64,000 nucleotides of DNA from Syngnathus acus (lineage: Eukaryota > Chordata > Actinopteri > Syngnathiformes > Syngnathidae), in the NCBI RefSeq assembly GCF_901709675.1, contig NC_051108.1, forward strand, positions 6,477,131 through 6,541,130. Direction: 5' to 3'. The notes below the pieces were generated by a model that was not told where the DNA came from, did not search any database, and was given only the letters and a program-made list of their open reading frames with translations. Each line of letters opens with the position of its first letter. Position 1 is the stretch's first letter. Of this stretch, positions 34,473 to 43,939 are shown piece by piece. The position numbers and the translations under genes are program-made.

Positions 34473-36701
34473 TAAAGAAGCAAACACCAGAACACAGTCC
34501 ACGTCTGTCTAAAAAGTCGCCAAGTCAGCTTGAATGCAGCACAAGCATGTGTCATTGTTACCGCACAAAAACAACACATACAATTCAGTGTAAAATAATG
34601 ATGGCCAGTCAACGCGGACAACACGCACGCACGCACACAGAAAGGCTCAGACTAAAGTATTTAGCAGTAATAAATATAACAGAAGGCCACATCTGCAATG
34701 GAAAGACCCACAGATTAAGCAATAATCACTTAAATTTTGGAAGACTTTCTCAAGCTGTCTTGTCATTTTGTTTTTATTTAACCAGAATTCCTGCGAGGAT
34801 GATTTTTTTTTTGTCTTCTAATTTTATGCCACCTGCCACAGGTGCACGTCAAGTCCCAGGGGGCGCCAAGCAGCACAACAAACACCGCCGAGTACAACTA
34901 AGGCCGTACATCACTGAGCATCCCAGGTAACTTAACCTCTGCTATTGTGTTACTCACACACACACACACATGCACACACAGATCAAAATCTACTTTTTTT
35001 GGTCTTACCTTGACAAAAAGTTCAATCTCAGGCTCCCTCTCAGGACCTGACATGCTTCCTCTTCAATAGCAAAGCCTGCAATATGTCACGCCACTACATC
35101 CTATCTTCAAACTCCACACACATAGTCCCAGTGTCAAAGTCCAGTTATGCAATAAAGTGGTCCTAAAGTGGTCCTAAAGTCAGCTAATGTGTTGAGGATG
35201 CAGATTAGGGTCAGATTTGTCTAGTAAAGCAGTTGGAATGAAAGCAAGCAAAGCGTTCAATGACACTGAGTGCAAACAGGTGTCAGACTTTGCTGTGTGT
35301 GTGTGTGGGGGGGTGCAAAGGGGGCGGAGCCCGTGCTGCATTTTTAATAACCCGTGTTCACATTTACGGCAGATGGAGAAACCATGGGACAATATCTATC
35401 TATATAGCCTTTGCTAATTAAATTTGTTCCCAAATGAAAATTGTTGCCTCAAAATTCCCCCCAAATTTTTTGGGTTGATTTTCTTTTTTTTCTTTTTTTT
35501 TTTTGTAATTAGAGATTACAACAGGCTCATGATTAGTTAAACATTTCAATGTTAAAAGTCATAAAATAGGAAGTAACTATTCTGAAGGTTTAGCTATTAT
35601 ATGAAGCTTTTAAAGTTGATGGTTGAAATTGGTGACTTGTCAGGCTAATCATTCACGGGCCTGTCAAACAGTAACGCATGTAAAAAAAAAAAAAGGCAAC
35701 TTCAACACTTTGACACAGGAAGAAAATCACTTCCTGGGAAATGCATCATACCAACATTGACCAACTGAGCAAAAAAATAAAAGTAAAAAATTGTTTAAAA
35801 TAATTAGTTATTTTGAAACACACTTTCTTTATTCATAAAAATTCCATGGTTACCTTTAATATTATTATTATAATTTTTTTTTATCGTCTGACTATCGAGG
35901 GCGTTAAAATATTGCTGAAATCATTGCCTGTGCAGTCATCGAAGGTTTCCCAATGGCGACACTTTGAAAGTTGTCCATGTATTTTTAAGATAGTTGCATT
36001 TATGAAAGTGTGAAGGAATGTGCAAAAGCCGGGGCGTGGTGCTTTGCGCAGCTGATCTCTGCCCGCTGCTTATCTGGAATGTCAGATATAGATAAGACCA
36101 TGTCGTAAATGTGAGGACACCACCTGTAGCATCAACGTAAAAAAAGAAAATCACTGCTAACACACCGTGGCTCATATCAGTGGTAAATAAGCAAAATAAT
36201 GAATATGGTGAACTGGAGCTGCAGACATCAGCCTACCTTGACATAGAGCGAGATCGTAGGATGCTCGGGCTCGATCGGAGCAAGGGCGGTCTTGTCCACG
36301 GTGAGGTTCTCCAGGGTCTTGATGCCGTAGTCCACCTGGTCTTCCCCCTTGGCCATTTTGGACTCAACCTCTTGGTGCTTGTAGGCCATCATCATTCCAT
36401 CCTCGACGTTGTCTGCCTCCGGGGAAGATGATGATGATGATGATGAGCGTCGGGATCCGCCGTTCACCTCCTCTGCTTTGGTCTCCTGGATGACAGTTTT
36501 CATCTCCATCACTTTGGTTTCCACCTTCTCCTGGGCTTTTTCTTCATCTTTATAGCTGGATGAGGAAGACGAGGAGGAAGACGAGGAGGAGGATGAGGAG
36601 CGGCTGCGTTTGTCTTTGTCCCTGGTGTCCATGTAGTCGGGAGAAGAGTGCTCCTCCTGGGCCGAGACGTGCACCATAACGTCATCCACGGTCACTTCCA
36701 T
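32488..36701 (-). CDS. clic5: Chloride intracellular channel protein 5, long isoform (384 aa)
   Basis: GST-fold CLIC family member. CLIC5 associates with ezrin and cortical actin and can insert into membranes. Exons in transcription order: 36701-36237, 34177-34068, 33721-33596, 33440-33334, 33008-32827 and 32652-32488 (stop at 32488-32490). The shared exons are 110, 126, 107 and 182 nt, the sizes I expect for CLIC genes, and all phases close. The CLIC redox motif CPFS (Cys166 here) is followed by the putative membrane segment [18 protein letters not shown] and ends DVAKRLAK. The text [12 protein letters not shown] and [13 protein letters not shown] favours CLIC5. The long first exon (155 aa, starting MEVTVDD, ending SLYVK) is acidic and carries two polyserine tracts. 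An upstream in-frame ATG would add 43 unlikely residues. The gene is convergent with runx2. Confidence 0.93.
35009..35053 (-). CDS. clic5: clic5 alternative short first exon (CLIC5A-type)
   Basis: On the minus strand this 45-nt exon encodes [15 protein letters not shown] and ends at a CAAG|GTAAG donor. It joins in phase 0 to the same 110-nt exon (34177-34068) used by the long form, predicting a 244-aa protein with the redox cysteine at residue 26. Human CLIC5A also begins with a short acidic leader ending ...EIELFVK. The exon lies about 1.2 kb inside the gene from the long first exon, so it needs its own promoter, presumably just upstream (35054-35250). It was found by splice logic rather than ORF length. 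Confidence 0.88.
36237..36701 (-). CDS. clic5: clic5 long, serine-rich alternative first exon
   Basis: One exon encodes 155 residues: an acidic N-terminus ([12 protein letters not shown]), an RS-rich run leading into a 15-residue polyserine stretch, a Lys/Glu-rich coiled-coil-like middle, a second run of eight serines, then a tail ending [11 protein letters not shown] before the GTAGGC donor. Mammalian CLIC5B also has a long alternative N-terminus, but its sequence is different (tyrosine-rich). This exon is therefore equivalent in position but not obviously homologous. The serine tracts are encoded by mixed TCC/TCG/TCT/TCA/AGC codons rather than one repeated triplet. Confidence 0.85.
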
Positions 36702-37165
36702 TCTGGTTGTTGGATCTTCTGGGCTCAAAAGGAGTGCAGAGGAGAAGCGGCAGTGGCAACGACTTCCTCCCGGAAGACTGATCCTCAACCAATGCTCGAT
36801 GGGGCAAATTCCAGCGGCGACTCCCTGCACAGGACCTTTGAACCTGCCAGCTCACCGATAATTTACAAAGTGCGCTTTCTTGCTAGAGCCTGCAGGCGTC
36901 ACTTAAGCTTCTCGTGCAAACTAAATTTTTGCTTGTATTGATCGTTTTATTTGTAAATATATCTTTGTATATAATTTTAATGAATAAATAGATCTTATTC
37001 ACAATTAACAACAAATGACAATTGATTTCAAATTATTTTTAAATCAAGGCGTTTTAATTTCGTCAACATAGCAAATACAGGAAGTACATTTCTTGATCCG
37101 ATTCATGTTACATTGTACAAATGCAAATCATCTGGCAATCATTTATTGAACAAATCACTCAAATA

Positions 37166-37378
<213 letters not shown>

Positions 37379-38136
37379 TTTCTCTCATTCATCTGTCAGC
37401 AAGACACTTTTCCCTCTTTCCGTTTGAAAATGTATCATAGAAAATGAAAAACAATACATCACAGTGTCATTTGGGGGGGACTTGGGTAAATGCTCTAATC
37501 TAAAAGCCATAAAGACAGAAAAAATACTCTAACTTTCTAACACTTTAGTGACCAAGCTGTTTTAAAAGCTTTTTGGCGAGAGGCACCTAATTTTTATTCC
37601 CCCCCCCCCACTACATGTAACGTATACATACCCTACTGTCTACTGCCCCCTGTCGGTCATGTAGTGCAAATCGCAGGAACAGTTCTGGCCCGAAGCAACG
37701 AGGAAAAAAACAAACTCCAAAGAGAGGAAATACTCACAATGGCAAAACTGCACTTCACATTCCACCAACATAGAAAGATTAAAAAGAACCGACCACACGT
37801 ATAGACTTGAGAACAGCGACTGAGATGATCGACAAAGGAAATAACTCAAAACGGCTTTCTATAGGAGGGTAACATCTTTCCAGGGCATGTTGCCATACCT
37901 CGCTTTTGTGAGAGATTGTCTCAAATTCTTTGACACGTTTACCCTTTTAAAGTACCAAGTTCCAATTGAAATACGTTTCCACCCATTTGAAGCCCGAGTC
38001 ACAAAGAAAGCCACTAAAAAGCTTCACACTAAGGTTTTGAAGTTCTACCACCAAAAGCATCCACACTGGACCAGAGTCCCCACCTGCTCCTGATTGGACC
38101 TCCTCCAGGATGGGGTACGAGTCCAGCTGCTTCCGG

Positions 38137-40075
38137 CTACAGGTGCAACTCCTCTTGCAGTAAAGGCTGCGACATCTCCCTGCTGCCTTGCTTGAGCAAG
38201 GGCAGCTGCATGAGCGTCAGCTGCTGAACAAACACAATCAGGAAGCCCGCAACCAGCAGCACCCCCAGGAGGGACCCCAACAATACGGGGAAGGAGGTGG
38301 GCCGCGCCGTCCCCGCAGGGGTGGGGACACCAGGCGGGGACGCCGTGGGCTCCGGGTGCAGCAGGTCCCGAACGTCCGAGAGGGAGCCGTTGTTGGGCAG
38401 AGGTGGGATGGCCAGGATGTGGCACATCAGGGGGTACAGGTCCACAGAGAGCATGGTGGGCTTCACGTAGTTCTGGCGGAAGGCCGGACCGCGGGCGAAG
38501 AAGATGGGCTGCATGCTGCGCAGAGTGTTGTCATAGCCGTGATTTCCCACTGAGGAGAGACCACAAATTGGAAATAAACATCAGATCTTGACTCCACAGT
38601 CTCCAGTTGGCTGTAGTGGCCCCATTTTGAGCCTCTTTCTCCTTCATCGGTATGTTAGCCCAACTAATGCCCTCAAAATTTCACTATTTCAAAGTGAACT
38701 ATTTTCTATTTGCAGCTACTATGATGTGCTATTTTTAGTGCCTGCTCAAAGTATCCGAGACGAGAGAAATTCTGACAACAAACCTGATGAAAAATACCTG
38801 CTTTTTTTAAGCATGAGGAAGCTTACGCCTACACACCCACCATTGTTCTTTCCTTGTTAATTACATCAAATGGGATTCAGTTCTATGTTTAAGAAAAAAT
38901 AAATACCTCTAGGAGAGCTAATAATAGAACAGAGGGAGAGTGCAGTGCACAAAAAAAGAAATTATATGAGGTGTAGAGACGTACACATGAGCGGTGTGCT
39001 CCTGTTCTGGACGATGGTCCATCCCTCACGAGCCTCCAACAGGATGGGCATGATCCTGACGTTGTGGCGGTAGTGCAGTCGCTCGGGGATGGCGTCCTTA
39101 CGGTAGACCGCCATGTAGGGGTTGGCATCGGACAACTTGTTGTACACCTCATCCAGCTTCCCTAAAATAGAGCATTGTCAGAAACGATATGCCAAGTTGA
39201 CATGGCGGAAATGTGATGTTACCTTCTTTGGGCAGTATCGCCACTACGGGACTCTTGTCCACCAAGGTGTAAAGGTCTCTGCTCACGTACTCGTCCAGTT
39301 CGATGATCTTATTGGGGAAGAGCTGAGTCATGCCGTGGTCGCTGGTCACTACCAGGTTGACCTTCTTATACAGGCCCGCCTTCTTCAGCTCGTTGAGCAG
39401 GAAGCCCAGTTTCTCATCCACGTCGGCGATGACGCCGTCCATCTGGGAGCTTTCTGGCCCAAAATCGTGTCCACTCTCATCCGGTTCTTCCCAGTACAGG
39501 ATCCCGAAATCCACAGCCTCCTGGTCAGGTGCAGAGAACCATTTAATTAGGTGCTCCACCCGAGTCTCAAAGGCGACTGAGGCGTTGTATGGGAGGTAGC
39601 GAGTAGGGAATATTCCGTGGATCTTCACGTCGGAACCGGGCCACATAGCGGCGCCGCTTCGCCCGCCGGATTTCTGGATGGTAACCCACAGGGGCACCGC
39701 CTGCTCCCACCACTGGGACTCGTAGAGGCTCTCTGTCTCCATGGAGAAGGAGCGGTTGAGGACCGGGTCAAACATGTCGTTAGCGACGATGCCGTGCGTC
39801 TCGGCATAGAGGCCCGTCACCAAGCTGTAGTGGTTGGGTAAGGTCTTTGTGATGTACACGTTCTTCACTTGCTCCACCGTCACGCCTTCCTGCATAAGGA
39901 CGTGGAAGTTTGGCGTGGGGACGCGGTTCACGTAGTCCCAGCGAAAACCGTCGAAGGACACCAGGAGCAGTTTGGGGCGCTCTGTTAAGCCTTGGGGGGA
40001 AACTAAAGGCGGTATGAAGGTCCACAAGAGGGCCAGAAGGCCCGGACCTCCACACATCAGATGACCCAGCATCAT
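38137..40075 (-). CDS. enpp5: Ectonucleotide pyrophosphatase/phosphodiesterase family member 5 (480 aa)
   Basis: Type-I membrane ectoenzyme of the alkaline-phosphatase superfamily. Exons in transcription order: 40075-39223, 39161-38985 and 38549-38137, 1443 nt in total. The third junction uses donor GTACGT so that the join reads ...TPLM-L-GNHGYDN. An N-terminal hydrophobic segment (about residues 3-25) is the signal peptide. The family's two-metal site looks complete: Asp42 in SFDG, nucleophile Thr78 in KTLPN, the Asp and His of EPDESGHDFGP, the Asp and His of TSDHGM, and the His of GNHGYDN. A C-terminal transmembrane helix (VLLGSLLGVLLVAGFLIVF) is followed by a short tail with SQPLLQ, matching ENPP5 (human 477 aa) and not ENPP4. 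The start at the first ATG after the acceptor (40086-40088) is preferred over an upstream in-frame ATG that lies in the intron. Minus-strand AATAAA at 37598-37593 could end the 3' UTR. Confidence 0.94.
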
Positions 40076-40952
40076 GTGTAGAAACCTGTCAACATAGAAG
40101 ACAACTTCAGTGGACTTTTTTCCATTACCGCTATATACTAGTAATAACATTGGTAATACTCAATGTCGTTAATACACTTGGCTTTTTCCCACCACAGTTG
40201 GAGCCAAGACGAACACATTTGTGATGCAACATGCCGGCTAGCACTAAGGTCTACTGGAAGAGATGCGAGAGCAAGAAGAAGAAGCAAAGAAGTTTCACGG
40301 AACTTTAAGTGCTGTAAATGTTAATACAGTAATTACCATAGCATCATTGCTAATGTCTACTATGTTGTTCCAATTATAGGTTAGCATCAAGCTAGCAGAC
40401 TTTTGGTAGATTTAAATGGTTTGGTTGAATATTTTGGTGTTAAAAATATAAAATATTTATTATATTTTATCTCAGCTTTACAGTAAACTTCAAAATTTCA
40501 AAGACTGATTAAAGCAAACTTGCTTTGCTATTTATTTAGAGAACTTTGCAAGTAGGAAGTTTAAGATTTTTTTTAAAGAAGCTTAAAGCGTCTGTGATGG
40601 CTAAACCTATCAAGTCAATTATCAATTCTCTCCTAGAACGTGATAAACGGGGGTTTACTTGTATTAGTAAACGCAGAACTGTGGATGTAATTCAAAATGA
40701 CAAATTGTGCAGATGTGTTATTAAAGAGAGAGTCGGGTATGCGGATATAAGCGGCCAGTAAATAGGTGACGAACATTGTAGTGCATCAAAGCAAAAAGGA
40801 CAACACGAGATTAGCCGCAGCCGGGTTAACAGACATTTTGGACCTTTTATGCACCGTTTGCACGCTACAATTACAACTGCATATCGTCGATTAAACCGAG
40901 AGACAAGCACATAATATTAATGACATAAAAAGCAGTGTCACCACAGGCTTAC

Positions 40953-41040
40953 CTATCTGATCGTTGCACAGTTGATGTGTGCGCACTGCGATAAACAGCC
41001 AAACTCGACTGACAGCCGGAAGGAAGTCCCGCCTATTTGG
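40953..41040 (-). other. enpp5: Probable non-coding first exon of enpp5
   Basis: On the minus strand a GC-rich stretch ends in GATAG|GTAAGC (last exon base 40953). It can join the acceptor GACAG|GTTTC at 40088-40086, which lies 10 bp before the enpp5 start codon. The upstream boundary is a guess. The intervening 0.86-kb intron has no coding content. Confidence 0.5.
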
Positions 41041-42945
41041 CAGCGTTCACGTAGTGTATTTATTTAGTAGATTTACATTCGTACGTAGCTCTCATGGTGA
41101 CATGACAACAAATCGATTCTTCAATTGAATGTGTAATTTCCGTGCATGCATTAATTGATCGATCATAGACGGATGTAAATGAATACAGCGTTGCCTTCTC
41201 AGCGCACCGTGACTGACGAGTGCGGCGCTTCTATGACGTCATATAGGCTCAGTGACGGGAGAGGCGGGGCGGAGGAGTTTCTAATAGTATAAAATAGATG
41301 TTTTATTTTACTTTTCGGGTGAAACAGGGACGATTGAGGCTGGTGTGCATGTTCGGAAATTTAACAAGACCATATGAGAACAGAAAAGGCAACTATAGTA
41401 TTTTGACATATTTACTCTTATAACACAGCAAAAAATATTGTTCCCTTGAGCAAGTCCCCTTTAAACAGGCATTTAATCTTTAAATGTCCAGAACAAAACA
41501 CTTGAGAATAACATGCACACCCACTGTAGATGCTGTACTTTATTTTTATTAGTCATTTGTGCTTTAAACAGACACTGTGGCACAGTTTCTTGATTTTAGA
41601 AACAGTGTTTACTTAACACTAGGGGAATTTGTCCCCTGTTGGGTGGGTCTTATAGCAGAATGCAAAACCACAACCTACACTACCATGAATACCCACTAGA
41701 GGGCTGTCAAAGCCCGTCTAAGGGTGTCACTGTCCTCGTACGCAATGCCTTCAAATGTTCATACCCGTTGAACGTTTTCACATTTTGTAACCTTACAATA
41801 TATAAAAAACCTTCTAAATAAGGCTGATATTGGCCCTGATACCCGGTAATATTACTCGCGCGTCCATATATATATATATTTTTTTTTACAATGGCTGCCT
41901 TTAATGCCCCTGTCAAGTCCGAAACGTTCCACAAACATATTCTAAACAAAAGGCAGACATGAGATGAAGTGTTCTATACGTGCCGAGTCTACACATTTCT
42001 ATATAAGCTTGACGTATTACACGTGTGCTCTTCATTGTTTCATTCAGATGACTGTGCGTTTTTCATCACGTGCGTGCTTCATGACAAAGATTTTCAGGGG
42101 GATTGTTTTGTTTGTTGAAAAAAAGCTCTTTTGTCATTTGTGTGGCACTCACTATACACTTCTGCTCGTTTGACATTACACACAAAGGTCATGCATTTAG
42201 GTTCAAAAGTTCTGGATGTTGTCAGGATAGATTTACACATGCACTATGTACACTACAAATATACGTGTGAATCTTAATCTTCATTATTATTAACAAGATT
42301 ACACCGTACATAGCAATAATTTGTCTACGAATGGCGCTATAGAAATAAATTTCCCCTTACCAAAATGAAGCATACTTATTGATGTGTTTTTATGCCACAG
42401 ATTTGGTTTAAAAAAAAAAAAAAAAAAAAAGAATCCCCAGCACACAATGGCCGCTGTTCTAGATGTGGTACGTGTGTAGCATTGCGACAATTTTCCTGCC
42501 CCTTTTTGTTGGCATTTTTGTTTATTTATTCATTTATTTTACAACAATACACTCCGACATGTGCGAGATCCGCCGAGAGCCATGCAGGCTTGGTTGTCAT
42601 CGCTCGCCTTTGGTACTGAGCACTGCAGAAGGCAGGGTCGAGTCAGGTCGCTCAGCCAATCGGAAACGATCAGTGGCCGCTGTCAGTCCAAACATCCGTG
42701 ACGTACTTATTTACATGGAGACAGGAATGACCAATGGCGAGTCGGTATGGGAGAAGATTTGGCGCGCGCCGGCCAATGGTGTAGCGAGGCACAGAGTTTT
42801 AGGGGAGTGCATAATAATCAACATATTAGACAAGGTGCTTTTTAGATATCGATCCGCTAGTTGGAATTACCCACCGTGTGGACTTTTGAAAGGCTTGACC
42901 TCATAGTTTAGCGTCGTTTTGGGTGTTTTTCCATTAACAAGCAAC
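41041..42945. promoter_or_regulatory. enpp5-hmgn3 intergenic region with two promoter-like segments
   Basis: Near the enpp5 side a palindromic CRE (TGACGTCA, 41234-41241) and a GC box (GGCGGGGCGG, about 41262-41271) lie about 200 bp upstream of the probable enpp5 5' exon. Near hmgn3 there are three CCAAT boxes, at about 42655, 42730 and 42772, within 300 bp of the start codon. The middle (41300-42640) is AT-rich, with a poly-A run at 42412-42430 and no gene that I can see. Confidence 0.5.
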
Positions 42946-43905
42946 ATGCCGAAGAGGAAGGTGAGTGTCGCCACTGCTATTTGTCTCCACGACCGCTTCG
43001 AAAATTTTGCTGTTAAAATCAGCGCGCATCCGTTCAAGTGATTTGCAAGTTAGAAAGCGTGGTTGCGTTTTTTCTCCGCGAGTTCCTCTTATCCCCCCAA
43101 CCTTAATTTTAGTGCTGGATGTACAATGTCACGAAGACACGCCGAGTGGATAAATGGCTAAAATGTCATAACGGAGGCGTCCACGCAGAAGGATGTCATG
43201 GAACGAAAAATTCAAAATAACACGAGAGAAATGTATTGCGAACGTTCCAGGCTCTTTTGGCCATCTTTGTACATATTCGTGTACCGCCTGGATGCCACCA
43301 TTGTGTGCATGTGTGTTTGAGAGAGAGGGGGGGTCAGGGTATTTGGGCCCATCCAAAACCAACACTGTGTGGACGGACCTTCCTCACCTCTGTCTTGTTG
43401 GGTGTACGCGATGTTGCGCATGCGCATAGAGCAGCCCGCCTTTGTAAATCGGTGACTTTCGCAGCTCATCTCTGGCCATGTAAACAGGATGATTCCATAG
43501 GATCTTAATTATCACAGAAATTGATATATGTCTCCATGAGGGGGGGGGGGGGAAACTTAACCACGCAATCGGCTCAGTGTGAGCAGCTTTTGTTTTCATT
43601 TTGCATTTGTGTTTAACTGTAGGCTACCATCTAGTAAACTGCCAAAAAAAGCATTGGTGACGCTTGCTCTATTTTTTCCACTTAACTGCAGTGGCTCTGA
43701 AGTTTGATAGTAACTCAAATTTTGCCTGACAACCCAAAGCACACAAAAAAATTTACAAAGTGACAGCTCATAACTTGAAAAAGTCAACCTAAAGTAGTGT
43801 TTTGACCTGATGTGCTCACTGTGCTCTGCCCAGCAGTCTCCTGAGGGCCACGAGGGCAAGGACAGCTCCAAGGTCACCAAACAAGAGGTAAATCAAAAGT
43901 GCAAC

Positions 43906-43939
<34 letters not shown>

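Noticed and set aside
36702-36830. Upstream in-frame ATG extending clic5 by 43 residues
   Set aside because: The extra residues (MQGVAAGICP...) have no CLIC character. The downstream ATG before EVTVDD starts a coherent acidic leader, though translation from the upstream site cannot be excluded.
38045-38550. Overlapping ORFs on both strands in the enpp5 last exon
   Set aside because: Only the 38549-38137 minus-strand frame continues the ENPP fold and transmembrane helix; the others are shadows.
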